Below, piece by piece: positions 10,575 through 21,574 of a stretch of 64,000 nt of DNA (position 1 is the first letter of the stretch; the number at the start of each line of letters is the position of its first letter). Origin of the DNA: Gonocerus acuteangulatus. Taxonomy: Eukaryota; Arthropoda; Insecta; Hemiptera; Coreidae. The stretch is taken from assembly GCA_946811695.1 (NCBI GenBank), contig OX328131.1, positions 11,308,832 to 11,372,831 on the forward strand. The letters are read 5' to 3'. The position numbers and the translations under genes are program-made. The notes below the pieces were generated by a model, which saw only the letters and a program-made list of their open reading frames with translations, had not been told where the DNA came from and made no database searches.

Positions 10575-11270
10575 GATATCTAGGATTATACCTTGACAGC
10601 CGACTGACATGGAACCCTCACACGAGACTGAAAAGACAAGAACTGAACAAAAGATACGGACTACTTAGACGACTCCTTGGACCCTCATCTAAATTATCAA
10701 TACAGAACAAACTAACGATATACAAAACAATCATTCGACCAATATGGACATACGGACTTGAACTCTGGGGGTCTGCAAAACCATCCAACATCAACAGAAT
10801 ACAGGCATTCCAGTCAAAAGTGCTCCGTAAAATTGTAAATGCCCCTTTCTACGTCTCAAACAAAACCCTTCACAATGACCTTAACATTCCATTTGTCCTT
10901 GACCTTGCTAAAACCCGTTTCCAAATGTTCCACTCCAAATTGTCCTACCATCCTAACCCGGAAGGTCTATCCTTATCGTCCCAATCCCATCCAGACAATC
11001 CTCCCAGGCGGCTCAAGAGACAGTGGCCCCGAGACAATTTACTCTTCTGATCATATATGGATCATTAAAATATTTATTTGGACAGCTTTGAAAGTGCCAA
11101 CAATGGCTGGCTTCTTTCACATTTTGTATTGTTTTTATTTTATTTTACTTTTTCCATTTCTTTCAACTTGTTCATAATATCTGCATCATCAAACTTGATT
11201 ATTGTACTGTTTATAATTTGTACAGATTTCAAATAAACAAATAAATAATAAAAAAAAAAAAAAAAAAAAA
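10575..11270 (+). mobile_element. 5'-truncated Jockey-clade LINE with poly(A) and 11-bp target duplication
   Basis: Flanked by the direct repeat TTTATCCTAAA at 10564-10574 and 11271-11281. It ends in AATAAACAAATAAATAAT followed by a run of about 20 A, and begins abruptly within the RT C-terminal region. This is a textbook target-primed insertion, and a fairly young one since its coding segment has no stops. It sits inside the hAT element at 9733-11294. Confidence 0.9.
10577..11050 (+). pseudogene. Jockey-clade RT C-terminal region, uninterrupted 157-codon frame
   Basis: The frame opens at the insertion edge with YLGLYLDSRLTW, the motif after the RT catalytic core in Jockey-type elements. It continues KRYGLLRRLLGP, KLTIYKTIIRPIWTYGLELW, QAFQSKVLRKIVNAPFYV and ends RQWPRDNLLF with TGA at 11048-11050. 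There is no initiation codon at the true start because the element is 5' truncated. No frameshift or stop is present in 157 codons, indicating recent insertion. The 3' untranslated region of about 200 bp follows. Confidence 0.85.
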
Positions 11271-11302
11271 TTTATCCTAAAAATCTGGTCCCTATTTATC
11301 AC

Positions 11303-12423
11303 TGTCTTATACTTGCTCAGGAATTTTATCGGCATTCGCTGTTCCACTCTACTGAGTATTATTTCCCAATCAATAGTTCGTCCATTTATTTCTGCCATGA
11401 GATTTAAAGAAAAAGAAAAAAACTATACTCCTTTACAAGACCAAATTTCTAAAAGGGCAGAGGATGTTGTTTATCAAGATAAGACAAAGGAAGAACATGT
11501 TTAATGTTCTTCTAAACAAACAGGAGATAGGAAAACTTCATTAAAGTAGATATACCTCCAGAAAGGCTCGCCAGGAGGTAATACCTTTTAGTTGGCAACG
11601 TTATTAGGAGGCAACAAAGAAACCCCTTACAGAAAATATGACCATTTAGTCCATGTAACTTTATACCTAGGGGCAAGGACAGAACGGACGAATATATCCT
11701 GAACAGTGATGTGAAATAACCGGGTATTTATTCTACAGGGTAAATACCGAGGGTATATACTCAGGGTAAATACCCAATCATAAATATCCGGGTATTTAAG
11801 GTATTTAACTAAATCGTTACTCGAAGAAATAGAATTTTGTAAATTGTGATGGATCTCGCCAGTTTAGAGGTGTTGCAACACTGAGAAACTAATAAAACAA
11901 TAACAAATTATGAAATAAGACCACTAAGAGGTTAGTAAATACTAAATTATTACCAGAAAGTTTGCCATGGACCTTTCGACTAATAATAAAACAAGTTGTT
12001 TGCCTAAATATGATAGTTCTGCCATGGGCGTATATAGAATATAATTTCTTCCAGGGAGCGGCTGGGAAAATTTCGGGGGGGAGGCTGCGACCATTTTCGG
12101 GGTATGGAATACTAAAAATTTAGAACGGGTTAGTTTTAGGCACCTAAAAAGCTATTACACGTAAAATAAAAAACATTTTATGAACAATATGATTTTATTT
12201 CATTAATTTTTAAGGGTTTTACGACACGTTTTTACCATCAACTCAACATTTAGGGGGGGGCTGGAGCCCCCCCCCATATATACACTCATGACTACTGCAT
12301 TGCCTAAATTTGATAAATTCACAAAAGTATAGCCTCAGCTAAAACTTTGGACTAGGATTATCTCAATTTCTCAAAACACAAATTAAGTTACCTACTCATT
12401 CATCATTATCTTTATTAGAGTTT
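11303..12423. other. Unassigned region with two possible MITE fragments
   Basis: No gene is visible. Around 11702-11815, CAGTGATGTGAAATAACCGG and repeated GGGTAAATACCC motifs suggest a hAT-like MITE; related GGGTATTTACC motifs recur at 17695-17750. Around 12025-12290 a segment with poly-G/poly-C tracts and flanks GGGCGTATATA and TATATACACTCATG could be another MITE. Confidence 0.3.
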
Positions 12424-12555
12424 TTAGCACTTTCCTCCGAAGGAAAGTAGCTATTGAGGTTGGACTCATGACGGAATTTTTGAAAAATTTCTTCAAATCT
12501 TTATCGATCCTACCTAGTAGACAGCGAAAATGACCCCCGTTAAAATTTATATATA

Positions 12556-12589
<34 letters not shown>

Positions 12590-12599
12590 TATATATATA

Positions 12600-12656
<57 letters not shown>

Positions 12657-13713
12657 CTGTTAACACGATAGCGGCCAGAGTTTTTGTTTTTTCGTCACGA
12701 AACTTGGTATATAGCATTCAATTAGCAAACGATTGAACGAGTTCGTTAACCAACAAAATCGGGCCACCGGAAGGGGGGGTTTACCCCGAACCCAAAACAC
12801 TAATTTGACCATTTCAGCCGTAATATTTGTTATATTTCAACGAAACTTGGTATTCGTAGTGGTAATATAGAGAGAAAAGTGAGATATAAAAATGAACTAA
12901 ATCGGTTCATAAGGAGGGGGGGGGGGGTTTACTCTGGACCGACAATACCAATTCGCCACTACCAGCCGTGATTTTTGGTGTATTTCGACGAAACTCGGTA
13001 TTCATAGTGGTAATCTACAGGTAAATATGTGTTGTAAAAATAAACTAAATCGGTTCATTAGGAGGGGGGGTTTACTCCAGACCCACAATACCAATTCGCC
13101 ACTACCAACCGTGATTTTTGGTATATTTCGACGAAACTCGGTATTCGTAGTGGTGATCTACAGGTAAATATGTCTTGTAAAAATAAACTAAATCGGTTCA
13201 TTAGGAGGGGGGGGGGTTTACTCCGGACCCAAATTACTAATATACTCATACTGGTCGTAATTTCTGCTGTATTGTAACGAAACGCGGTATACTTCGTGGG
13301 TAACTCATTAGAAAGAAGTGTTGTAAAAATGAGCTGAATCGGTCAATCGGAAAGGGGGGTTTACTTTCTAATATATTTCAATAGATAAGCCAGCCAGACA
13401 TAGGTTCACAAAGGCGCCGCAAGGAGCGCTAGAGGGACTGTATCCGGTTCCTGCGTTAGATCAAAATACGATAATATGAGGTTTTTTGTATTTATTACGT
13501 AGTGTAGTAGGTACCATGTGTAAACATAACTCTGGAAGGAAATTAATAATTTATCAGTTACTCATTACAAAATTAAAAGAGAACTATTCATGTTTTTATT
13601 TTATTTATGTAGGATATTTTAAGCAAATTGTTCTGGAAAGCAGTCTACGCAACCCAAATTCTGAGGAAAGTGCTTAGTTATGCAGCTCCTGCGTGACGGA
13701 CTTTTTTTAGCCT
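12424..13713 (-). mobile_element. HINE-B copy 2, full length, reverse
   Basis: Read on the minus strand it starts AAGTCCGTCACGCAGGAGCT (about 13713) and ends at TCCTCCGAAGG-type hairpin sequence then GGAAAGTGCTAA (12424). The (TA)n tract lies at 12549-12652. The body has five roughly 145-bp internal tandem units, seen from GAAACTTGGTAT-like motifs at 12699, 12842, 12990, 13133 and 13279, each with a poly-G run on the plus strand. This is the longest B copy because it has the most internal units. Confidence 0.85.
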
Positions 13714-14322
13714 GAGGCTGAGGTGGTTTCTACCTATACTCCGTGCTTCTACGTATTTCACTCACAGAAACAATGGCACAAAGTATTCCACCAGGCTTTA
13801 AATTGCAACCTTGAGACGAAGGGTTCAACAAATCTGCAGCAAGATGTCATTTCTAGCACCACACTTAATGCGTTTCTCGAATTTTCCAAGATTTCCCATC
13901 AGTTTTTTGAAGAGGAGATTTTGGGATTTCTTGTTGAAGAGTTTTCTGTAGATTCTGAAATTAGTTATGAACTGTGTGGACTGAATGACAGTGATAAGTT
14001 CAACAATTGGATCAAGGATGTTAACTAGTTTCCTGACTCGGACCCAAAACACTCTGTTATCAAGAAGCTACCTTTTCATTTCTGGTGAAACTTCCGCTTC
14101 CTGTAATGTTGTTATAACCTTATGAGCATATTTTCAAAAAATATTAACATGGATCACAATCCACGTAAAATGGTTTTGAACTATTATGATAAACATCAAA
14201 AGCCTGTTTTTGTCACCTCATAACTGTTTCTTTTTTTAAAGAGGTATAATTTGTTTAAATTTAAAAGCCCTTAATATTTGAATAGGCTTCATTTTAAATT
14301 AATTAATCTTCTCCAATATAAA
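13714..14322 (+). other. Unassigned region with a weak 101-codon open frame
   Basis: The frame 13723-14028 contains STNLQQDVISSTTLNAFLEF, FFEEEILGFLVEEF and ELCGLNDSDKFNNWIKDVN. An alternative start MAQSIPPGFKLQP in another frame is stopped at once. The composition is more gene-like than the surroundings, but I do not recognise a family. It may be a relic exon or transposon ORF. Confidence 0.3.
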
Positions 14323-15684
14323 AAAGTCCGATTCGCAGGAACTGCGTCATCTTAGCGCGGTTCCGTTCTTTTATCTTTAGTGTTTATGAAGGCATAGAAT
14401 AGAAACAGTTATTACTTTGTTTAGATCAATAGCGAAACACCTATCCAAATGAAATCTCAAACTAACCAGTCTTGAAAGGTCTTGATTCACAATCTTACCT
14501 GTATGGGTCAGCTCTCCCATAAGTCGGGCAGAAAGGCCTCCGCTCAGAGGCATTTGGAAAGCCTTGGGATCTCTCTCTTTGAACGCTACATTTTTAACAA
14601 TAAATTGATCTTCTTATTTTACTTAATCTGTTTTATTGTCAAATACATTATCCGACTATAAGCAATTAAGAAATAACAAGGAATAAAAACAGACAAAAAA
14701 AACCGTTCGAATAAACGAAATCAATTACTTTAATGTTTTAAGCACTTATTTCTCCGATTGACATCGCCTAATTAAAACTTTCGTCAGAACATTCTTTGTT
14801 GAGCATTTAGTAAGCTTTCGAATGGTAACCTTTCGCTTCCCAAGATTTTCAACCGTTTTCGAGATATTAAGAAATTATACGAAGTTCCCAAAACTTTTCA
14901 TTATTTCTAGCAATAGAAAATTGGTCTCATTTTACCTATCCTGTTTTACACACAAATACATTTTCCTAACATAAGAAATTACAAAAATAAAAATCAATAA
15001 AAAACTAAGGGAAAGAGACAAAAATTACAAAATGAACGACAAACACCCGTTCATAAGAACTAAACAGACGTACTTGAAGTTTTAAGCACTTATTTCTTCG
15101 ACTGACATCACCTAATCAAAACTTGTTTCAGAATCTTTTCTGTAGAGAATTTAGAAAGCTTTCAAATAGTTTCTATCCACTTATGAAAATTTCCCAACCG
15201 TGTTCGAGATATTAATGAAAATATACCCCCCCCCCCCCAAAAACTTTTCATGTCTGTTCATAAAATATTTTATTCTAACCCTTCCTTAACTCCAAACCTA
15301 ACCAAAAGTTTAAGATATTAGTTTTGATAAAATTTGAACATGCAAAAAATGTTTCAACTGAATCCCATGATTTTATGTACCAAAACCAAAAACGTTATTC
15401 AGCAACCATGTTCCCAATTTTCTCGAAAACGGTTAAAGCTATCGCCTTAAAAATGGTTCCATTCGTTTTCCTAGGCCAAGAAGCCTACAAAACGAGTACT
15501 TACAAGCTTATGAACTCAAAAACGTAAGCGTTACGATTTTTTGCGCGAATTTCGCCCCAAACGCCATCTTCCAGTAGGCGGATTTTGCTGGTTAACGAAC
15601 TTGACCTTTCAAATTGGACGACGGATTTTTGTACCAAATTTCATCAAAATCGGACCATCAGGGAAGCCAGAAATGAGCTAACAG

Positions 15685-15751
<67 letters not shown>

Positions 15752-15887
15752 AATTTGAACCACTGTTATTTTCGGTCTCTATGGGTTCTGAAACGCGAAA
15801 TTTTCTAGTCGGCATTTCCGGATTGTTTCTTGAGATCAATTTTATAAGCGGGGTTCCTCCCTATGAAGGGAGGGAGGAACCGCGCTA
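14323..15887 (+). mobile_element. HINE-A copy 2, full length (reference copy)
   Basis: The 5' end reads AAAGTCCGATTCGCAGGAAC. The 5' subterminal repeat TTAGCGCGGTTCC (14352-14364) is the exact inverse of the 3' terminus GGAACCGCGCTAA (15875-15887). In between are two diverged copies of a roughly 300-bp block (CACTTATTTCTCCGATTGAC at about 14745 and a similar one at about 15090), the conserved GTTAACGAACTTGACC core, (TA)n at 15690-15742, and a 3' hairpin GGTTCCTCCCT against GGGAGGAACC. The layout matches DINE-1/HINE. There is no coding capacity, so mobility would need an autonomous Helentron. Confidence 0.85.
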
Positions 15888-16531
15888 ACAATATAAACAG
15901 ATCTAAGGTGTTACACGGTAGCTGGTGAAAGGAAGAATGAGAAGGTCTCGTATTGTAATTCTCTGTATGCAGGGTTTGGTTCCAGGTAAAGTCATATACT
16001 TTTACTGCCCTTTACCGTTACTCAGAAAGCTCTTTGTGTTTACAAACAAAGGACTCGGTATAGACCACCCGTATTAACCCAAAAGTGATTATATCAAGCT
16101 TGATAAACTTCCTGAATTAAATTAAGGAATTTAAGAGTGCTTAAAATAGGTTCTTGGTCTAGTCAAAAAATTCAAGGAGAATTAGATCATGAATAGAAAA
16201 TCTCGGCCAAACAGAAGGAAAATAACAATAACAAGGATAGTCAAACTTCGTGTTCAAAGATTGTTAGTTGTAACACAAAAACGGTCACTCATGATTCTAA
16301 TAAATTAACTCTGAAGGGTGATTACACAAATATTCCTGTTGAGGCTTTAAAGCTTCAATTTAAAAAACATATTAACGCACAGGAATTATAGATTGGCCTA
16401 AAAACATAAAATCATTGAAAAAAGGATTTCTTATTATTGAATCAAACAAAAACGATATAGAGGTTATATCAACAGAGTTTTTAAATATATGCAAAGACCT
16501 GTTGATCAATAAAATAAAAATAAAAAATAGA
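15888..16531 (+). other. Region with possible retroelement ORF1 relic
   Basis: Unassigned up to about 16260. From there one frame reads THDSNKLTLKGDYTNIP and, after a stop, another reads NIKSLKKGFLIIESNKND, then VISTEFLNICKDL. The KKGFLIIE pattern resembles the nucleic-acid-binding ORF1 protein of some LINEs, but the fragment is short and broken. Confidence 0.35.
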
Positions 16532-17276
16532 GTCTCATTTTTCCTATCTTGTTTTACAAACAAATACATTTTCCTAACATAAGAAATTACAAAAATAAAA
16601 AACCAAGGGAAAGAGAAAAAAATTACAAAAAGAACGACAAAAACCCGTTCATAAGAACAAAACAGACGTATTTGAAGTTTAAGCACTTATTTCTCCGATT
16701 GACATAACCTAATCAAAAATAGTTTTAGTATCATTTTTGTAGAGAATTTAGTAAGCTTTCAAATAGTTTTTATCCACTTACCACGATTTCCCAACCGCGT
16801 TCGAGATATTAATGAAAGTATACGAAGTTCCCAAAACTTTTCATGTCTGTTCATAAAATATTTTATTCTAACCCTTCCTTAACTCCAAACGTAACATAAC
16901 TTTCAACATATTAGTTCTAATGAAAGTGGAACATGCAGATAATGTTTCAACTGAATCCCGTGATTCTAAGTACCCAAACCAAAAACGGTATTCAAAAATT
17001 ATTTTTCCAATTTTCTCGAAAACGGTTAAAATCGCCTTGAAAATGGTTTTATTCGTTTTTCTAGCCCAAGAAGCCTATAAAAAGAGTACTTACAAGCTTA
17101 TGAACTCAAAATCGTAAGCGTTACGATTTTTTCTGCGCGAATTTCGCCCCAAACGCCATCTTCCAGTGGGCGGATTTTGCTGGTTAACGAACTTGATCTT
17201 TCAAATTGGACGACTGATTTTTGTACCAAATTTCATGAAAATCGGACCATCAGGGGAGCCAGAAATGAGCGAACAG

Positions 17277-17375
<99 letters not shown>

Positions 17376-17518
17376 TATATATACAAATTTGAACCACCGT
17401 TATTTTCGGTCTCTAGGGGTTCTGAAACGCGAAATTTTCTCGGCACTTCCGGATTGTTTCATTGTATCAACCTTATAAGCGGGGTTCCTCCCTATGGGGG
17501 AGGTAGGAACCGCGCTAA
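16532..17518 (+). mobile_element. HINE-A copy 3, 5'-truncated
   Basis: Lacks the 5' terminus and begins within the CTCATTTTTCCTATCTTGTT block. It has the second CACTTATTTCTCCGATTGAC block, core, a (TA)n tract (17280-17388) interrupted by TGTA steps, and the 3' hairpin with terminus GGAACCGCGCTAA at 17506-17518. Confidence 0.85.
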
Positions 17519-17765
17519 TTAATCATAAAAATTCATAGATATGGACCGACTTTCTTTTAAATATTACTGGGTGAGTATGTATTAATTTTTATTTAGTTTT
17601 TATGATAAAATGGGTGGGTTTCAGTCCTTGTTTGCACCAAAAACTTATAAAACACTCAAGGAAGTTCTATCAGGCTAAAAAACTGAAAATACCCACTTTT
17701 TGGGTATTTACCTTCCCTGTGGGTAAATACCCGGGTGAATACCCGCGTATTTTGTTAAAATATGT
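17519..17765. other. Unassigned spacer with GGGTATTTACC palindromic motifs
   Basis: Inverted GGGTAAATACCC-like motifs at 17685-17750 echo those at 11720-11810, suggesting two ends or two copies of one MITE family. Confidence 0.3.
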
Positions 17766-18798
17766 TAACAAAAAAGTCCGATTCGCAGGAATTGCCTCTT
17801 CTTAGCGCGCTTCCGTTCACATATCTAGTTCCAATTATTAAAGGAAAATGATAATTTATTGATACGTTTTGATCTTCCGTGAAAAATTTACAATGAAAGT
17901 AATATAATATTACAAGCACTACAACAGAAATTCCCTAAGCGGAAATTACTCCACCCTCTTTCTCAGAGGTCGCTCTTGGAAACAGTATAAAAACGTTTCT
18001 CATTTTCTTACCATGTTTTACAAAAATACTGATTTTACTGTTAAATGCAATTAAAACGTCCATCACGCAGGAGCTGCATAACTAAGAACTTTCCTCAGAA
18101 TTGGGTAGTGTCGAGTGCATTCCTGAATAATTTGCTTAAAATAACCTATACAGATAAATAAAATAAAAACCTAAATTGTTCTAATCATTTATATTTTTTA
18201 TGAGCAGCTGTTTCAATTATTAATTTTGTAATTAATTTCCTTCCAGAGTTTTGTGTATGCGTGGTACAAAACTACGTAATAAACACATAAAGCTTCACAT
18301 TTTGATCTATTGATCTTGATGAGTTCCGCGAACCTACGTTTGGCGGAAGAATTCAATTCAAACATAGTACAAAGTAACGCCCCCCCCCCCTCCAATAGAC
18401 CGATTTAGTTCATTTTCACAACACTTCTTTCTTATTAGATAGCGAGGACGTGTAAAGAGTTTCGTTACAATACAACAGAAATTACGACCGGTATAAGAAA
18501 ATTAAGTCCGGAGTAAACCCCCCCCCCCTTCTAGTCAACCGATTTAGTTTATTTTTATCACAAAATTTTCTCTTCAGTTGACCACAACGAATACCGAGTT
18601 TTGTTGACTATAACAAAAATTATGGTTGGTATTGACAAATAACTACTTTGGCTCCGGAGTAAACCCCCCCCCTCCTGATGGTTCGATTTTGTTGGTTAAC
18701 GAACTCGTTCAATCGTTTGATGGGAGAATACTACATTCCAAGTTTCGTGGCGAAAAAAACAAAAATTCTGGCCTGTATCGTGTTAACGGACAGATATA

Positions 18799-18869
<71 letters not shown>

Positions 18870-19656
18870 TTTAACTGGGGTATTTTCTGTGTCTACTAGG
18901 TAGGATCGATGAAGATTTGAAGAAATTTTTCAAAAATTCCGTCATGAGTGCAACCTCAATAAATAATTAAAAACAATAATTAATTAAAAAGGCTAATAAA
19001 GAGCGAGTTGCAATCTGTTGGAAAGGATAAAACTAACAATTTAGAAGATTTAAGCACTTATTTCTCCGATTGACATCTCCCTATCGAAAATTACTTTAGA
19101 TTAGTTTTTGTAGAAAATTTAATAAACTTTTAAATGGTTACCTTAATTTACCACAAATTTCTAACCGTTAGCAACATATTTGAAAAAAAAAAAATGTAGG
19201 AATATCCGACAGCTTTTCATATCTGTTAATAACATTTTTCTTTTCAAATACTTTATTTACTCCAAATGTATGACAAATTTAAATATTTTGGATGAATTTC
19301 GTACCTCGGGAACGAGTTCTAAAATCAGTTCGTAAAATTAGTTGCATCAGTTTTTCTTGTAAACGGTTACAGATATCGCTTTAAAAAATGGGTTTATTCG
19401 TTTTCCTACGATAAGGAACACTATAGAACGAGTACCTCCAAGCATATGAACTCGAAAACGTAAGCGGTACTATTTATTCGAGCGAATTTCGCTCTTAAAA
19501 CCATGTTCCGGTGGACGGATTCTCCTGGTTAAGGAACTTGACCTTTCAAATTAGGCGAAAGATTTTTGTACCAAATTTCGTCTCTTCCGGATTCCGTCAT
19601 GAGTTAAACTCATAAGCGGGTTTCTTCCCTATGGAGGGAGGGAGGAACCGCACTAT
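17766..19656 (+). mobile_element. HINE-A copy 4, split by a HINE-B and lacking its TA tract
   Basis: The 5' part is 17766-18056 (AAAAAGTCCGATTCGCAGG; subterminal TTAGCGCGCTTCCG) and the 3' part resumes at 18961 and ends with GGAGGAACCGCACTA (about 19652). A HINE-B occupies 18057-18960. Unlike the other copies, the segment from GTACCAAATTTCGTC (about 19570) passes directly into CTTCCGGATTCCGTC, so the microsatellite and about 90 bp around it are deleted. The 3' terminal CGCGCTAA has mutated to CGCACTAT. Confidence 0.8.
18057..18960 (+). mobile_element. HINE-B copy 3, nested in HINE-A
   Basis: Starts CGTCCATCACGCAGGAGCT directly after HINE-A sequence and carries the subterminal GAACTTTCCTC, the poly-C internal repeats (18382, 18517, 18664), (TA)n at 18794-18866 and the GGTAGGATCGATGAAG block. 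It stops at GTGCAACCTCAAT, losing the final hairpin and GGAAAGTGCTAA. HINE-A sequence resumes immediately after it. Confidence 0.8.
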
Positions 19657-19691
19657 AAGAGTAAGAGGGATACAGAAGATTTCAGGAAAAC

Positions 19692-19764
<73 letters not shown>

Positions 19765-20428
19765 CTCTGATTTGGAGCTCCTCCGTCCTTGGGTACCGGA
19801 TTTGAGTGGATAGGGACAAATAAATAATAAATTTATTAATATTAAAATTATATTACCTATTAAAAAGTCTATGGTTTATTGATAAAAACCACTGTTTTTA
19901 AATTTTTTTTAACACCATTTTCAAAATTACGAGAGGCCAAATCCATATTTTCTTCCATTTTTATTTTATTTTTAAAATCAAGTGCACAACCGTACACTTA
20001 AAACAAAAAAAAAAAAGAACAGAAATGTTACTAAAAAAGTCATTATATTATCCTTTTTTAGACGTAGATTCAGTAAAATGACTTTATCCTTTAAAAGCAG
20101 TAACATTATCAACAAAATGAAAATTTTGCACCAATCATATAAAATTCGAATGCCATTATTATTAAGAATATCAAGAAGAAAATATTGTTTCATTATCGGT
20201 CGTGATAAAATTTTTTAGACACGCAAGTGTAAGGAATAGAGAATCTAAAATATGCTTTTATAAGTCAAAGAGAATCGATAAAAATCAGGAAATCTCCAGT
20301 CCTTGTGACGATCCCTAAAAATCTCAGGAATCTAGAAAGTAGGATTATTAAACCCATAGCTCAAATCCTCTAGTGCCAGATAATACCTAATCAATAAATG
20401 CAGGAAATCTCCAGTCCCTGTGAAGATA

Positions 20429-20430
<2 letters not shown>
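19657..20430. other. Unassigned AT-rich region with TA tract
   Basis: Holds a (TA)n tract at 19695-19760, followed by TTGGAGCTCCTCCGTCCTTG and an AAATAAATAATAAATT stretch that could be a retroelement tail. A direct repeat of CAGGAAATCTCCAGTCC occurs at about 20287 and 20401. No gene is visible. Confidence 0.35.

Positions 20431-20486
<56 letters not shown>
20431..20486. repeat. (TA)n microsatellite, left of the inverted-repeat element
   Basis: A pure TA run of about 28 units ending in CACAC. Confidence 0.95.
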
Positions 20487-20488
<2 letters not shown>

Positions 20489-20491
<3 letters not shown>

Positions 20492-21130
20492 TTGTTCTTT
20501 TTTCTTTATTTGGCAGAGGGTCGATGAAGCAGAACACCATTAGTTATTGTTCAACATTTTATTTTATCTATTTTGCCCTTTTCTTATGATAGTTTTTACT
20601 AAATTGTAAATTTATTCGTTTCTTATATAGTTTAAAGTATGCGTCCATCACTTTCCTAATTTTTGAACATTCAATTTTGGCGACGAGAGAACTTTTACAT
20701 AAATCTTCTTTTTTAATCATTTTTTCTAGTAAGGCGTAATTTCTAGACATTACCAGATCCAAAATTTTATATTTAAAATTATTTACTACATTTACAAAGT
20801 TCTTATACTTACTAAAATTAGCATTAAATATTTCATACACTTTTTTAGTTTTATTTTCTATAAATTTAGGAAAGCATTTTTTTTTCTTACATGTTTTAAA
20901 AAATTGTAGCCTTAATCTAATCCTGAGTTGTTTTTTAACAATATTGTTCAATTTATAAAAGTTTTTTATTAAAGAAGAATCCAGGTTCATAATTAGAATT
21001 TATAAATAGAACCCTTCGTCACTCCAATCTTCTGCCGCGGGGTAATAGAGAAAATAAAATAGTTGAAGAATAACTAATGGTGTTCTCCTTCATCGACCCT
21101 CTGCCAAATAAAGGAAAAAGATCAAGTGGA
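20489..21130. mobile_element. Element with about 60-bp inverted repeats, possibly Penelope-like
   Basis: Left arm about 20493-20557 contains TTTATTTGGCAGAGGGTCG and ACACCATTAGTTATT; the right arm about 21062-21125 is its inverse with a few mismatches. Between them lies a minus-strand 140-codon frame. Both sides are bordered by (TA)n tracts. Penelope-like elements are known to carry inverted or direct terminal repeats, which would fit the ORF assignment, but I see no GIY-YIG or RT domain here. Confidence 0.45.
20568..20990 (-). pseudogene. 140-residue basic ORF, tentative Penelope-like N-terminal fragment
   Basis: ATG at 20990 to stop at 20568. The protein is Lys-rich with RLRLQFFKTCKKKKCFPKFI and later ILDLVMSRNYALLEKMIKK, and ends FSKNYHKKRAK. 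The FFxxCxxxxxxPKFI pattern resembles the N-terminal region of Penelope-like reverse transcriptases as I remember it, where a short-chain Cys is followed by PKF. No catalytic domain is present. It lies wholly between the inverted repeats at 20493 and 21125, so it belongs to that element. Other possibilities are an unrelated transposon ORF or a chance AT-rich frame. Confidence 0.4.
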
Positions 21131-21158
21131 AAATATATATTGGGTCATATTCAGAAGA

Positions 21159-21160
<2 letters not shown>

Positions 21161-21233
<73 letters not shown>
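21161..21233. repeat. (TA)n(GT)n compound microsatellite
   Basis: About 29 TA units followed by about 7 GT units. Confidence 0.95.
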
Positions 21234-21234
<1 letters not shown>

Positions 21235-21572
21235 ATACGTTAGACTGCTTACGTTGATATAAGAGAATATTTTACTTGTCGAACTTAGCGTATCTAAGGA
21301 TATTTGCCTTTTGATTTTGTGTTGTTAACATGATTGATATATGCGTAAGGTTAAGTGATGTGTAGAAGCTGAGGTAACCGAGCGTGTAGTAATGCTGATT
21401 TAGCTTCATGCCTCGAAGGCATATCAGATGTTACATATTATTGATTAGGTTGGAGTTATGGTAGCCATACCTGTCATGATGTGCAATCAAATCGTGATTG
21501 CTACTACAAAATGACATCATATTCTAAGAACGTTAAATAATTGTTCATCCTTACTTAGGATTATATTAACAT
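21234..21572. other. Unassigned spacer
   Basis: A short inverted pair (AGCTTCATGCCTCGAAGGC) gives a hairpin near 21400, but I see no complete tRNA or SINE head. No gene is visible. Confidence 0.3.
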
Positions 21573-21574
21573 TA

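Larger units (their letters stand above)
9733..11294 (+). mobile_element. hAT element with transposase relic, 8-bp target duplication
   Basis: TIRs TAGGGACCGGATTCTTAGG (left) and its inverse with two mismatches (right, ending 11294). The 8-bp direct repeat TTTATCAC flanks it at 9725-9732 and 11295-11302. Both the duplication length and the YAGGG start fit the hAT superfamily, and a hAT transposase fragment lies inside. The rest is AT-rich with repeated AAACCTAAAA motifs and a 28-bp duplication at 10300-10350. A Jockey-clade LINE tail was inserted later at 10575-11270. Confidence 0.85.
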
